Origin: Sphaerisporangium album
Lineage (GTDB): Bacteria > Actinomycetota > Actinomycetes > Streptosporangiales > Streptosporangiaceae
Length of the DNA stretch: 64,000 bases
NCBI RefSeq assembly: GCF_003323745.1
Contig: NZ_QOIL01000001.1
Location: forward strand, 248,001 to 312,000
Direction of reading: 5' to 3'
Of this stretch, positions 51,855-60,703 are shown piece by piece. Made by a program: the position numbers and the translations under genes. The notes below the pieces were generated by a model, which saw only the letters and a list, made by a program, of their open reading frames with translations, made no database searches and was not told where the DNA came from. The stretch's first letter is position 1; the number at the start of each line of letters is the position of its first letter.

Positions 51855-52923
51855 CCCAGTCGACGAACATCGACACCGTCGCCGGGGTGGTCGAGTCCCG
51901 GCACGGCGACCACTGGTTGCAGACCACGTCGTTCTGCAGGGTGAGGTGCATCGGCCGCCCCGGCGGGACGTTCGGCCCGGTGTAGTCCCACGTCTTCCTG
52001 CCGTCCAGCCAGAACGTCAGCCGCCCCGGCAGCCAGTCGACGGCCACCGTGTGCCACTGGGTGAAGTCCGCGCGCATGAGGCTCTGCGCCTGCCGGGACT
52101 CGCCGCGGTGGATGAAGATGCCGCCGGTCTGCCGCGTCGCGTCGATCACCTCGGCGAAGTCGACCTCGGTGTACTCGGGGCTCTGGCTGTCCGGCCACAG
52201 CAGCGTGACCAGCGAGTACCCGCGCCCCGGCTCGCCGCGGAACCTGACCTCCCAGCGGCCGTAGGTCTGCGCCAGGTGGCCGGCGACGCCGCCGGAGAGG
52301 TCCTTGCCGCCGTAGAAGCCGCCGGTCATGTGCAGCATGCCGTCGTGGACGGTCGTCGCCTGGGAGGTGCGCGGGTTCACCGCGGCGTCGGGGGAGTGGT
52401 AGACGTCCCACTTGCCCCGGTCGACCTGCGTGCCGTCGAAGTTCTCCACGAAGACCGGCGCGCCCCACTCGGGGTCGGGCTGGGCGGACACGCGGCCCCC
52501 CGCCGTGGGGACGGCGCTCGGCGCGGCCGGTGGGTCGTCCCGGGGGGAGACGCTCGCGCTGGGCGGAGCCGTCCGGTCTCCGGACCAGGGGCCGCCGGGC
52601 GGCGGGGCCGGCGTCTCGACCCCGCGGGGAGGCGCGGAGCCGGTGGGCGTGCCGCCGTACCTGCGGTCGTACACGGGAGGCGGGGGCCCGTCCAGGGCGT
52701 TCCCGCCCGGGCGGCCCGCCGAGCCACCGCCCGCGGCGGTGGGGCCGGTCACCGGCGGGGCGTGGGGCGGGTAGCGGGGGAGCGACGCCGTGGGCGTGGG
52801 GGAGGTGGTGCGGGCGACGGGCGGCCGCGATTCCCGGGAATGCTTCGGGCCCTGCTCTCCCGGGACCGGGCAGAGCGCCAACGTCGTCGCCGCTACGATC
52901 ATGTATGCGCTACGAATCGACAT
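51832..52923 (-). CDS. Secreted glycoside hydrolase family 16 protein
   Basis: The 363-residue precursor starts with a signal peptide (MSIRSAYMIVAATTLALCPVP). A Pro/Thr/Ser/Gly-rich linker of about 120 residues and a GH16 domain follow (FVENFDGTQVDRGKWDVYHS to the end). The catalytic motif ExDxxE appears as YTEVDFAEV, with both Glu residues. Flanking segments GRWEVRFRGEPGRGYSLVTL and WHTVAVDWLPGRLTFWLDG are typical. GH16 enzymes cut beta-1,3 or beta-1,3/1,4 glucans and similar polymers; the substrate cannot be read here. An LALC segment resembles a lipobox poorly. Confidence 0.93.
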   Translation of the reverse strand: MSIRSAYMIVAATTLALCPVPGEQGPKHSRESRPPVARTTSPTPTASLPRYPPHAPPVTGPTAAGGGSAGRPGGNALDGPPPPVYDRRYGGTPTGSAPPRGVETPAPPPGGPWSGDRTAPPSASVSPRDDPPAAPSAVPTAGGRVSAQPDPEWGAPVFVENFDGTQVDRGKWDVYHSPDAAVNPRTSQATTVHDGMLHMTGGFYGGKDLSGGVAGHLAQTYGRWEVRFRGEPGRGYSLVTLLWPDSQSPEYTEVDFAEVIDATRQTGGIFIHRGESRQAQSLMRADFTQWHTVAVDWLPGRLTFWLDGRKTWDYTGPNVPPGRPMHLTLQNDVVCNQWSPCRDSTTPATVSMFVDWVKIYRAP

Positions 52924-53033
52924 GCGCCCATGAAACCAAGCATCTCCCTGTGATCCCAGCGTTATAGCGAATTCGCGTCTCCGTAGGATCCGGGGTATTC
53001 ACCTTGTAACAGGCAGGCCGCACACTTGGCCTT

Positions 53034-54437
53034 GTGTCGGATTTCGAGGTACTTGTTCTGGGCTCCGGCCCCGGCGGCCAGAAGGCGGCCATCGCGGCGG
53101 CCAAGCTCGAACGCAAGGTGGCCATCGTCGAGCGGCGGGACATGATCGGCGGGGTGTGCATCAACACCGGCACGATCCCCTCCAAGACGATGCGCGAGGC
53201 CGTCCTCTACCTCACGGGCCTCAACCAGCGGGAGATGTACGGGCAGAGCTACCGGCTGAAGGAGGACGTCACCGTCGCCGACCTCACCATGCGCACCGCG
53301 CACGTGGTGGGACGCGAGATCGACGTGATCAGGAGCCAGCTCTCCCGCAACCACGTCCACATGCTGCTCGGCTGCGGCCGCTTCCTCGACCCGCACACCA
53401 TCGAGGTCGCCGACGAGAACGGCAAGACCACCAAGGTCACCGCCGACAAGATCATCATCGCCACCGGCACCCGGCCCGCCCGCCCCGACAGCGTCGACTT
53501 CGACGACCGCACGATCATCGACTCCGACGGGATGATCCGGCTGGAGCGCGTGCCCGACTCGATGGTGGTCGTCGGCGCCGGGGTCATCGGCATCGAGTAC
53601 GCCTCCATGTTCGCCGCGCTCGGCACCAAGGTCACCGTGGTCGAGCGGCGCGAGCGCATGCTGGAGTTCTGCGACCTGGAGGTCGTGGAGGCGCTGAAGT
53701 ACCATCTGCGCGACCTCGCGGTGACCTTCCGCTTCGGCGAGACCGTCGCCGCCGTCGAGCGCCGGGCGCGCGGCTGCGTCACCGTGCTGGAGAGCGGCAA
53801 GAAGATCCCGGCGGAGACGGTCCTGTACTCGGCGGGGCGCAACGGGGTCACCGAGGGGCTCGACCTCGCAGCCGCCGGCCTGTCCGCCGACGGGCGGGGC
53901 CGCATCGCGGTCGACGAGCACTACCGCACGTCCGTGCCGCACATCTACGCGGTCGGGGACGTCATCGGCTTCCCCGCGCTGGCCGCCACCTCGATGGAGC
54001 AGGGGCGCATCGCGGGCCACCACGCCTGCGACGAGCCGCTGGGCGGCATGTCCCACCTCCAGCCGATCGGCATCTACACCGTCCCGGAGATCAGCTTCAT
54101 CGGCAAGACCGAGGACGAGCTGACCAAGTCGCTGATCCCCTTCGAGGTGGGGGTGTCCCGGTACCGGGAGCTGGCGCGCGGGCAGATCATCGGCGACACC
54201 TACGGCATGCTGAAGCTCCTGGTCTCCCCGGAGGACCGCGCGCTGCTCGGAGTGCACGTCTTCGGCACGGGCGCCACCGAGCTGCTGCACATCGGGCAGG
54301 CGGTGATGGGCTGCGGGGGGACGGTCGACTATCTGGTGGACGCGGTGTTCAACTATCCGACGCTGGCCGAGTCCTACAAGGTGGCGGCGCTGGACGCGAT
54401 GAACAAGATCCGCAGGATGGCGCGGTTCGCCGACTGA
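53034..54437 (+). CDS. sthA: Soluble pyridine nucleotide transhydrogenase
   Basis: SthA equilibrates NADPH and NAD+. The 467-residue flavoprotein has FAD motif [20 protein letters not shown], an active-site region [18 protein letters not shown] in which only one Cys of the disulphide pair remains and the second is Thr, as is typical of SthA, NAD motif [21 protein letters not shown], and [19 protein letters not shown]. Length and motifs fit SthA of actinobacteria. GTG 53034 has no good ribosome site; CACACT seven bases upstream may be a leaderless promoter. It is divergent from the GH16 gene. Confidence 0.95.
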   Translation: MSDFEVLVLGSGPGGQKAAIAAAKLERKVAIVERRDMIGGVCINTGTIPSKTMREAVLYLTGLNQREMYGQSYRLKEDVTVADLTMRTAHVVGREIDVIRSQLSRNHVHMLLGCGRFLDPHTIEVADENGKTTKVTADKIIIATGTRPARPDSVDFDDRTIIDSDGMIRLERVPDSMVVVGAGVIGIEYASMFAALGTKVTVVERRERMLEFCDLEVVEALKYHLRDLAVTFRFGETVAAVERRARGCVTVLESGKKIPAETVLYSAGRNGVTEGLDLAAAGLSADGRGRIAVDEHYRTSVPHIYAVGDVIGFPALAATSMEQGRIAGHHACDEPLGGMSHLQPIGIYTVPEISFIGKTEDELTKSLIPFEVGVSRYRELARGQIIGDTYGMLKLLVSPEDRALLGVHVFGTGATELLHIGQAVMGCGGTVDYLVDAVFNYPTLAESYKVAALDAMNKIRRMARFAD

Positions 54438-54464
54438 CGTTCGTTTCGGCGGGCCCCAAAGGCG

Positions 54465-54492
54465 CGGCCGACATTTCGTGAAATGTCGGCCG
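54465..54492. terminator. Terminator after sthA
   Basis: A perfect 12-bp stem, 54465-54476 with 54481-54492, and a CGTG loop lie 27 bases past the sthA stop. Confidence 0.85.
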
Positions 54493-54518
54493 TTACCAGC
54501 TTCGTAATAAAGGCCCCA

Positions 54519-54524
54519 TATGCT
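54519..54524 (+). promoter_or_regulatory. Probable -10 box (TATGCT)
   Basis: TATGCT ends eight bases before ATG 54533 and no ribosome site is seen, fitting a leaderless mRNA. Confidence 0.45.
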
Positions 54525-54532
54525 CCGCGATC

Positions 54533-55417
54533 ATGCGCCGCATCCTCTCCCTCCTCAGCGCGTACATCCTCCTCACCGCCTGCGCCACGGAGCCGCCCCC
54601 CGAGGTCCCCATGGGTGTGGGCGGGTGGACGACGCCGCCGGCCCTCTCACCGTCCCCCTCCCCGCCACCGCCCTCGCCGACGCCGGCCCCGAGGGTGGTG
54701 CTGCCGGACCGGGTCATCCCGCCACGGGGCCGCGACGCCGCCGTCAAGAGCCCGCTCTACACCGCGCCGCGGCTGGCGAAGGCGAAATGCCCGCTTCCGG
54801 CGATCAGGGCGGGCAGCCTGGCCTCGGGAAAGCGCTACGGGGCGGCCGTCTCCGCGTGTCTGGACGGCATCTGGGCGCGCGGGTTCGAGAAGTCCGGGCT
54901 GTACTTCAAACCGCCCCTGCGGCGGTTCGTACCGCACCGGGTGAAGGATCCGGAGTGCGGGAAGATGCCGCGCAAGGGCGCCGCCGGTACCTATTGCGGC
55001 GGCGCCCTGACGTACTACGTCCTCCTGAAACCGTCGGATCTGTCCCCCTCGGAGGCGGCCTGGGTGGCCGAGGTCACCGCCCACGAGTACGCCCACCACA
55101 TCCAGGAAATGCTGAACATCCTCGACTACGACGGCCAGGCCGAGTACGACGCCCGTACCACGGAGGCCAAGAACGCCCTGAGCAGGCGGCTGGAGCTCCA
55201 GGCCGAGTGCCTGGCGGGCGTGGCGCTCAAGGCCATGGGCCGGGCCGTCCCGCCGCTCTGGGAGTTCCGGACCCTCTACCAAGGCACGCTCGACGCCCAG
55301 TGGGTGCGCGACCACGGGACCCTGTCCACGCAACTGCGCTGGTTCGAGCGAGGCTACCGCGCGGGCGGCCCCAAGGCGTGCGACACCTGGAAAGCCCCCG
55401 CCCGGGACGTCACCTGA
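54533..55417 (+). CDS. Lipoprotein with neutral zinc metallopeptidase (YpfJ-like) domain
   Basis: The 294-residue protein has a short lipoprotein signal (MRRILSLLSAYILLTAC; Cys 17), a Pro-rich linker (about 20-60), and a domain with TAHEYAHHIQEML, an HExxH zinc motif near residue 185, and RRLELQAECLAGVAL, where the downstream Glu is the likely third ligand. This is the arrangement of the neutral zinc metallopeptidase family (YpfJ, COG2321). Cys residues at KAKCPLP, VSACLDG, DPECGKM and TYCGGAL may form disulphides outside the cell. It probably sits on the outer face of the membrane. Substrates are unknown for the family. Confidence 0.85.
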   Translation: MRRILSLLSAYILLTACATEPPPEVPMGVGGWTTPPALSPSPSPPPPSPTPAPRVVLPDRVIPPRGRDAAVKSPLYTAPRLAKAKCPLPAIRAGSLASGKRYGAAVSACLDGIWARGFEKSGLYFKPPLRRFVPHRVKDPECGKMPRKGAAGTYCGGALTYYVLLKPSDLSPSEAAWVAEVTAHEYAHHIQEMLNILDYDGQAEYDARTTEAKNALSRRLELQAECLAGVALKAMGRAVPPLWEFRTLYQGTLDAQWVRDHGTLSTQLRWFERGYRAGGPKACDTWKAPARDVT

Positions 55418-55599
55418 CCCGGGACCGGACGCCATGGGGACACGGCCGGGTGCCGCGCGGGCCGTCGCCGATATCGAGGGGCGTCCTGCCGGGCTCCTGC
55501 GGCGGACTCCGTTCATGGCCGCGAGCCCGAATGGCCGACCATGCTGTGGCACGCCGCCGGGCGCACGCTCGCCTGGGGCCGGATCGAGACGCGGACGGG

Positions 55600-56142
55600 T
55601 CAGGCGTACGCGGCGGCCACGCCGATGACGACCAGCACGAGCGACGCGGCCGCGACGACCACGCCGAGCCTGCCCGCGACGCGGCGTCCCCGCCTGACGC
55701 CGAGCGCGAACATCGCCGTGTACGGCAGCCCCGCGTACACCAGGGGCGTGAGGCCGATGACCGCGAACTGCGCCAGGACCCCGGCGGTCCCGGTGCGCAC
55801 CACGCGGCCGGAGCCGACGTCCAGCCGTCCGCGGAAGCTCTGGCCGGCCCGTGAGTCCGGCGACGCCTGGACGATCTTGGTCTTCAGCGCGTCGTCGTCG
55901 GGGACGAACCGGCCCTTGCAGTCGTACCGTCCCTCGCCGAGCGCCTGGCAGGAGATGACGGTCAGGCGGCCCGGGGCCCCCGCCCTGCCGGTGGCGAGCA
56001 TCAGGTCGTGGGTGGAGAAGAGCACGGGCGTCAGGCCCAGGACCACCCAGCAGACCAGAAGGATGTACATGCCTACCGCCCCGGGAGTACGGCCCCTCCC
56101 CATCGCCCAGCCGGACGCGCTCGAATGTGTCATGGAGCCCAT
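55600..56142 (-). CDS. Membrane protein of unknown function
   Basis: The 180-residue protein has one helix near the N-terminus (MYILLVCWVVLGLTPVLF, about 25-42), an outer region of 70 residues with Cys in ISCQALGEGRYDCKGRFVPD, and two helices near the C-terminus (VLAQFAVIGLTPLVYAGL; GVVVAAASLVLVVIGVAAAY). The two outside cysteines probably pair. I do not recognise the family. The first codons MGSMTH offer two possible starts (56142 or 56133). No operon partner. Confidence 0.65.
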   Translation of the reverse strand: MGSMTHSSASGWAMGRGRTPGAVGMYILLVCWVVLGLTPVLFSTHDLMLATGRAGAPGRLTVISCQALGEGRYDCKGRFVPDDDALKTKIVQASPDSRAGQSFRGRLDVGSGRVVRTGTAGVLAQFAVIGLTPLVYAGLPYTAMFALGVRRGRRVAGRLGVVVAAASLVLVVIGVAAAYA

Positions 56143-56292
56143 GCTGGCGAGCCGGACTTGGAAGCGGCTTGCCCCCGGCTGGTCGTGAGGCCGGTGGACC
56201 GCCGGGGGAGATGCCAGGACAGGTGCCGAGGCGTGATCCAGGGGCGGCTCGTGCCGGATGTCGGCGTCGGCCTCGGTCCGCGGTGCCCGGCC

Positions 56293-56322
56293 TTGATGAA
56301 CGCGTAACGCATCGGTTACGCT
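56293..56322 (+). promoter_or_regulatory. Promoter TTGATG-n18-TACGCT of the ArsR-AHSA1 pair
   Basis: Both hexamers are near consensus with 18-base spacing, and TACGCT ends six bases before GTG 56329, implying a leaderless mRNA. Confidence 0.65.
56302..56321. promoter_or_regulatory. Candidate ArsR operator GCGTAAC-n6-GTTACGC
   Basis: A perfect 7-bp inverted repeat lies exactly in the spacer and -10 region of the ArsR gene promoter, as expected for autorepression. Confidence 0.65.
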
Positions 56323-56328
56323 TCCCGG

Positions 56329-56691
56329 GTGGACGAGGTGGCCGGAGCCATCGCGGATCCGGTGCGGCGGCGGATCCTCGTGATGCTGCGCGACGGGCGG
56401 CTCTCAGCCGGAGAGATCGCCGAGCGCTTCGAGATCAGCAGGCCCGCCGTGAGTCGTCACCTGCGTGTGCTCAGGGAAAGCGGACTGGTCCGCGATGACC
56501 TGGCCGGCAGACGCCGGCTCTACCGGCTCGACACCGGGAGGTTCGCCGAACTCGCCGAGTGGCTCGGGCAGTTCGTCCCGGCCTCCGGCTGGGAGCACCG
56601 CCTCGACGCGCTTGAGACAGAGGTCTACAGAACCCGCCGCGAACGCCGCGTGCGCGACACGGCGGACCAGGCGAAGGAGAACTCGGCATGA
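56329..56691 (+). CDS. ArsR-family regulator paired with AHSA1 protein
   Basis: The 120-residue protein has the winged helix AIADPVRRRILVMLRDGRLS, EIAERFEISRPAVSRHLRVL and wing LAGRRRLYRLD. Metal-binding cysteines are absent, as is usual for ArsR proteins encoded with SRPBCC partners. GTG 56329 lies right after the promoter; the start overlaps nothing, and the stop overlaps the AHSA1 ATG (ATGA). It probably represses the pair until an unknown signal arrives. Confidence 0.93.
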   Translation: MDEVAGAIADPVRRRILVMLRDGRLSAGEIAERFEISRPAVSRHLRVLRESGLVRDDLAGRRRLYRLDTGRFAELAEWLGQFVPASGWEHRLDALETEVYRTRRERRVRDTADQAKENSA

Positions 56692-57188
56692 GCCGTCCGC
56701 CCACCGGCCGACTGTTCCGCACCGACGGCGGCAGCGATCTCGTCCTCAGCCGGACGTTCCGCGCGCCGGTCGAGGACGTCTGGGCCAGCGTCACCGAGCC
56801 CGAGCGCACGGCCCGCTGGTTCGGCCCCTGGGAAGGCGACGCCGCGCCCGGCGCGACGATCAAGGTCCGGATGGTCCACGAGGACCAGGAGCCGTGGATC
56901 GAGGTCCGCGTCGACGCCTGCGACCCGCCGCGGCGGCTGGCCGTGTCGATGACCGACGGGCACGGGGCCTGGCGTATGGAGCTGCTGTTGTCGGAGGCCG
57001 GCGGTGTGACGGAGCTGCGGCTCGTCCACCACCTCGCCACCGAGGACGGCATCGGCGAGGTCGGCCCCGGCTGGGAGTACTACCTCGACATGCTCACCGC
57101 CGCCCGCGACGGCTCGCCCGCGCCCGACTTCGGCGACTACTACCCCGCGCTGAAGCCCTACTTCGACGGCCTGCCCGCGCGGGCGTAG
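56688..57188 (+). CDS. SRPBCC/AHSA1-domain protein
   Basis: The 166-residue protein has the AHSA1 pattern LVLSRTFRAPVEDVWASVTEPE, TARWFGPWEGDAAPG and GWEYYLDMLTAARDG. The START-like fold makes a deep hydrophobic pocket for a small ligand. It is the standard partner of ArsR regulators in actinobacteria and may bind or remove the signal. It is coupled by ATGA to the regulator and closed by a terminator. Confidence 0.93.
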   Translation: MSRPPTGRLFRTDGGSDLVLSRTFRAPVEDVWASVTEPERTARWFGPWEGDAAPGATIKVRMVHEDQEPWIEVRVDACDPPRRLAVSMTDGHGAWRMELLLSEAGGVTELRLVHHLATEDGIGEVGPGWEYYLDMLTAARDGSPAPDFGDYYPALKPYFDGLPARA

Positions 57189-57210
57189 GCGCGACCGTCC
57201 GGAAACGGCG

Positions 57211-57240
57211 AAGCCCGTGCCCTTTCGGGGGCACGGGCTT
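57211..57240. terminator. Terminator after the AHSA1 gene
   Basis: A perfect 12-bp stem (57211-57222 with 57229-57240) with a six-base loop lies between convergent genes. Confidence 0.85.
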
Positions 57241-57272
57241 TCGGCGGGTCCGGGGGAGCGGAGCCCCGGAGG

Positions 57273-58442
57273 TCAGGCGGCCTCGGCCTCTTCCAGCTCG
57301 ACGGGACGGGCACGGCCGGTCACGTTCTCGTACACGCGGACCAGCTCGCGGCCGATGCGCTCCATCGAGTAGCGCGACCCGGCGCGGTCGGCGCCGGCGA
57401 AGCCCAGGGCCGTCCGGCGGGTGAGGTCGCCGAGCAGGGCGCGGGTGCGGCGGGCCAGCGCCGCCGGGTCCTGCGGGCGGACCAGCAGGCCGGTGACGCC
57501 GTCGACCACCGAGTCGAGGTGCGCGCCGACGCCCGAGGCGATCACCGGGACGCCGCAGGCCATCGCCTCCAGGGCCACCTTGCCGTTGGGGGCGGCGGCG
57601 GGCAGCGTGAGCACGATGTCGGCGCCGCGCATCAGCTTGGCCATGCCGGTGTGCGGGACGTGGCCGAGCAGGGTGACGCGGTCCTCGACGCCGAGCTCCT
57701 TGGCCAGCAGCGTCAGCCGCTCCAGGTCGCGCTCGGCCTCGGGGGCGTCCGGCCGGGGACCTCCGGCGATCAGCAGGTCAGCGCCCGGGATGCCGTCCAG
57801 AGCCCGGATCGCGATGTCCGCGCCGCCGCCCGGCCTGATGTGGCCGACATGCAGCAGGCGGGCCCGGTCGCCGCGCGCCGCCGACGGTCCCTGGCGGCGG
57901 AAGCGCTCGACGTCCACGCCGTGGGGGACGACCGCGATGTTCCTTCGCGGCACGCCCAGCCGGATCAGGTCGCCGGCCTCGCCCGCGCAGACGGCCACGA
58001 CCGCGTTGGCCCGCCGTCCGATCGCGCGCTCCAGCCGGGCCCGCGCCGCCTGGTCGCGCTCGCCGGAGCGGGTCCTGATCGAGCTCTTTCCGTGGAAGGT
58101 CTGGACGATCGGCACGTTGAGGCCGTCGACCGCCGCCACGGCCGCGAGGCCGCCCGACAGGGAGTGGGCGTGGATCACGTCGGGGCGGTCCTTGCCCCAG
58201 CGCTCCCGCAGGCGGGCGCTGAAGTCGGAGATGTGCGGCATCACGGCGTTCTCTGCGAGCCGCAGCGCGGGGCCCGCCTCCAGGTATTCGATCGTCACGC
58301 CGGTCGCGACCTTCGCGCGCGGCTTGCGGTCGGCGGAGTCGCGGCGCGTGTAGACGGTTACCCGGTGGGAAGAGCTGAGCTCACGGGCGATGGCCAGAAG
58401 GTCGGAGGAAAGTTCGTGCACAGAGACGATGGCGATTTTCAC
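57273..58442 (-). CDS. GT4-family glycosyltransferase
   Basis: The 389-residue GT-B protein begins VKIAIVSVHELSSDLLAIAR and has DVIHAHSLSGGLAAVAAV, VVPHGVDVERFRRQG, ARLLHVGHIRPGGGADIAIRAL and the donor-site KVALEAMACGVPVIASGVGAH (EX7E-like). It should transfer a sugar from a nucleotide-sugar to an unknown acceptor, such as a glycolipid or antibiotic-like small molecule. GTG 58442 has GAGG six bases upstream; the frame runs on to 58667 but adds unlike sequence. No other sugar genes are nearby. Confidence 0.9.
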   Translation of the reverse strand: MKIAIVSVHELSSDLLAIARELSSSHRVTVYTRRDSADRKPRAKVATGVTIEYLEAGPALRLAENAVMPHISDFSARLRERWGKDRPDVIHAHSLSGGLAAVAAVDGLNVPIVQTFHGKSSIRTRSGERDQAARARLERAIGRRANAVVAVCAGEAGDLIRLGVPRRNIAVVPHGVDVERFRRQGPSAARGDRARLLHVGHIRPGGGADIAIRALDGIPGADLLIAGGPRPDAPEAERDLERLTLLAKELGVEDRVTLLGHVPHTGMAKLMRGADIVLTLPAAAPNGKVALEAMACGVPVIASGVGAHLDSVVDGVTGLLVRPQDPAALARRTRALLGDLTRRTALGFAGADRAGSRYSMERIGRELVRVYENVTGRARPVELEEAEAA

Positions 58443-58676
58443 GGCACACCTCAGGGAAGCCGGACCTCGACGGGCCCGCGAACGTACTGAGTTGTGCCTG
58501 CGTCTTAGGCACCAAATCTGTGTCTCAGTGTACCGATGTCCGTAAAGACGCAAACCCCTTCGGGCAAAAAATTCCTGGAAAGCCCGCCCATCGATCTTGC
58601 AAAGCTTGGCCTGCGGACGCCGAACCCGCAGGTCAGGGCGCAGGTAGTCCGTAAACCGGACTGTCACCTGAACAAC
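58443..58676. other. Intergenic stretch with reduced GC
   Basis: About 230 bases between the glycosyltransferase start and the PP2C stop, with an AT-richer centre near 58540-58610. It must hold the glycosyltransferase promoter. No gene or clear terminator is seen. Confidence 0.5.
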
Positions 58677-60575
58677 TCAGCGGGCGCGCCGCAGCACCAG
58701 GACCGTCGTCTCGTCCAGGACCTGCCCGCCGGAGAACGCCTGGTGGTCCTCCTCCACGGCCTTGACCACCGCCGACGCCGGCTGCCCCGTGCACCGGGCC
58801 AGCACCTCCGTCAGCCGGCCCTCCCCGTACGCCAGCTCGGCCTGCCCCGACCTGCCGCGCGAGCCCGCCAGCCCGTCGGAGTACAGCACCAGCGTGTCGC
58901 CGAGCGCCAGGCCGACCTCTTCGGCCGGGATCTCGGCGCCGGTGTCGATGCCGAGCGGCATGCCACCGCCGGAGGTGTAGGTCACCTCGCCGTCGCCCTT
59001 CAGCACGGCGGGCGGATGGTTGCCCGCCGACGCCAGCCTGACGCGCCCGCCCCGCCGTCCCGGCGTGACGAAACCCACCGCCACCATGACGAACATGCCC
59101 GTGTCCTGCACGACGACGGCGTCGTTCAGCCGCGCGAGCACCGCCGCCGGGTCGTCCTCCCAGACGCTGAGCGTGCGCAGGCCGCCGCGCACCATCGCGG
59201 TGACCGACGCGGCCTCCTCGCCCTGGCCCACGACGCCGCCGACGGCGAAGCCCCAGCCGTCCTTCACCCGGAAGACGTCGTAGAACTCGCCGCCGATCGC
59301 GCGCGGCCCGGCGCCGGTGTGGTAGGCCGCCGACGTGTCGTACCCGGGGATCTCGGGCAGCGTGCGCGGCAGCACGCCGGTCTGCAGCGTGTCGGCCGCC
59401 TGCGACCTGTCCTGGAACGTGCGCTGCGCGCGCAGGGCCAGCCCGATGTGGGCTCCGGCGTCCTCCATCAGCGCGAGGTCGGCCAGGCCGAACGTGGGCC
59501 GCTCGCGCAGCCTCAGCAGCGTCAGGACGCCCTGGACCTCCTCGCCCGCGCTGATCGGCACGCTGAGCACCGAGCCCGCCCGCGTCGCCTGCAGGACCGG
59601 CGCGCCGTCCGGGAGGGCGCCGAGCAGCGAGTCGTCCTCGACCATCTCGTGCACCACGCCGCCGCCCGTCTCCAGCACGTGGGAGATCAGCGGCGCCGCG
59701 GTGGGCACGAGACGCTCCAGGGTGCGCACCAGGCGCGCCACCGGCTGGTTGGTGGGCCCGAGCACCAGCGCCCGCCGGGCCACGCCGTCGCGCACGACGT
59801 CGGCGAACACCCAGTCGGCGGTGTGCGTCGCCAGCAGACGGCCGGAGCGGATGAGCGCCACCGGCTGGCTGAGGCTCTCCTCGTCCAGCAGGAGGCGGGT
59901 GAGCTGCGACAACAGCTCCTGACGGCGGGCCGACGCCATGATCATCGGCTCGTCGGGCGCGGCCTCCGGCTCCTGGTCGCGGCCCGGCTCCGGCGTGCGC
60001 GCCTCCACGGGCAGCGCCACCGCGGCGATCATCTCCTGCGGCTCGCCGGCCATGCGGAGCTGGGTCAGCACGAGCTGCACGTTGTGCGCGCGTCCCTGGT
60101 GGGCCAGCCGCGTGGGGAACGCCGCCGTCTCGCCGGTGTGGAGCACGGACGTCAGGTGCGAGCGGAACGCCGCCCGCCGGGACACGTCCACCAGCAGCGG
60201 GAACGCGCGGCCGGTCAGATAGCCGTCGGGGCTGCCGAGCAGGCGGGAGGCCTCGGCGTTCACCCGCCGCACCGTTCCCGCCGAGTCCAGGACGATCACG
60301 GGCACCGGCATCGCCCGGTAGAGCGTGCGCAGCAGCTTGAGCTCGCGGTTGGCGCCGTCCTTGCCGCCGCCGCCCGGCCTGCGGCGGGACTTGCCCAGCT
60401 CGCCGAGCGCCCCCCGCAGCAGGTCACGGGCGGTGTCCAGCTCGACGAGCGCCGCGTCCAGCGTCGGCCCCGGGTCGGCGGGGTAGGCCGAACGGGCCTG
60501 GCGCAGCGACGATATGCGGGCCGTCAGGCCGCTGAGCGCCTGTTCGAGCGCGGGCAGGTCGGTGGCGTCGGTCAA
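58677..60575 (-). CDS. PAS-GAF-PP2C (SpoIIE/RsbU-like) regulator with altered metal site
   Basis: The 632-residue protein has an N-terminal helical segment, a PAS domain (about 110-210; LYRAMPVPVIVLDSAGTVRRV), a GAF domain (about 230-390) and a C-terminal SpoIIE-type PP2C domain (about 420-632). Such proteins dephosphorylate STAS antagonists. In the PP2C part the GGDFYDV motif reads GGEFYDV, the usual GDVSGHG reads VGGVVGQGEEAA (metal-binding Asp is Gly), SDGLAGSRG keeps its Asp, and the last DD-T reads LDETTVLVL. Loss of the second Asp suggests weak or no catalysis. TTG 60575 has AAGGA at six or seven bases. It is 128 bases from the divergent GAF-ANTAR gene. Confidence 0.9.
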   Translation of the reverse strand: MTDATDLPALEQALSGLTARISSLRQARSAYPADPGPTLDAALVELDTARDLLRGALGELGKSRRRPGGGGKDGANRELKLLRTLYRAMPVPVIVLDSAGTVRRVNAEASRLLGSPDGYLTGRAFPLLVDVSRRAAFRSHLTSVLHTGETAAFPTRLAHQGRAHNVQLVLTQLRMAGEPQEMIAAVALPVEARTPEPGRDQEPEAAPDEPMIMASARRQELLSQLTRLLLDEESLSQPVALIRSGRLLATHTADWVFADVVRDGVARRALVLGPTNQPVARLVRTLERLVPTAAPLISHVLETGGGVVHEMVEDDSLLGALPDGAPVLQATRAGSVLSVPISAGEEVQGVLTLLRLRERPTFGLADLALMEDAGAHIGLALRAQRTFQDRSQAADTLQTGVLPRTLPEIPGYDTSAAYHTGAGPRAIGGEFYDVFRVKDGWGFAVGGVVGQGEEAASVTAMVRGGLRTLSVWEDDPAAVLARLNDAVVVQDTGMFVMVAVGFVTPGRRGGRVRLASAGNHPPAVLKGDGEVTYTSGGGMPLGIDTGAEIPAEEVGLALGDTLVLYSDGLAGSRGRSGQAELAYGEGRLTEVLARCTGQPASAVVKAVEEDHQAFSGGQVLDETTVLVLRRAR

Positions 60576-60703
60576 GTGAGGTCCTTCGTGTGCCAAGGGG
60601 CGCGGGCGTTCCCTGCTAGACGGTACGTCAAGAAGGCGCCGTGCGACCAAGAGCATCTCACGCGGGGAATTAACCTGGGCGTTCAGGGAAGCGGAGGATC
60701 TCG

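Noticed and set aside
52850-52923. Lipoprotein signal on the GH16 protein
   Set aside because: LALC lacks the small residue needed at -1 of a lipobox; an ordinary signal peptide fits better.
55434-55628. 64-codon frame after the metallopeptidase lipoprotein
   Set aside because: No ribosome site, Arg/Pro-rich composition, and overlap with the convergent membrane-protein gene.
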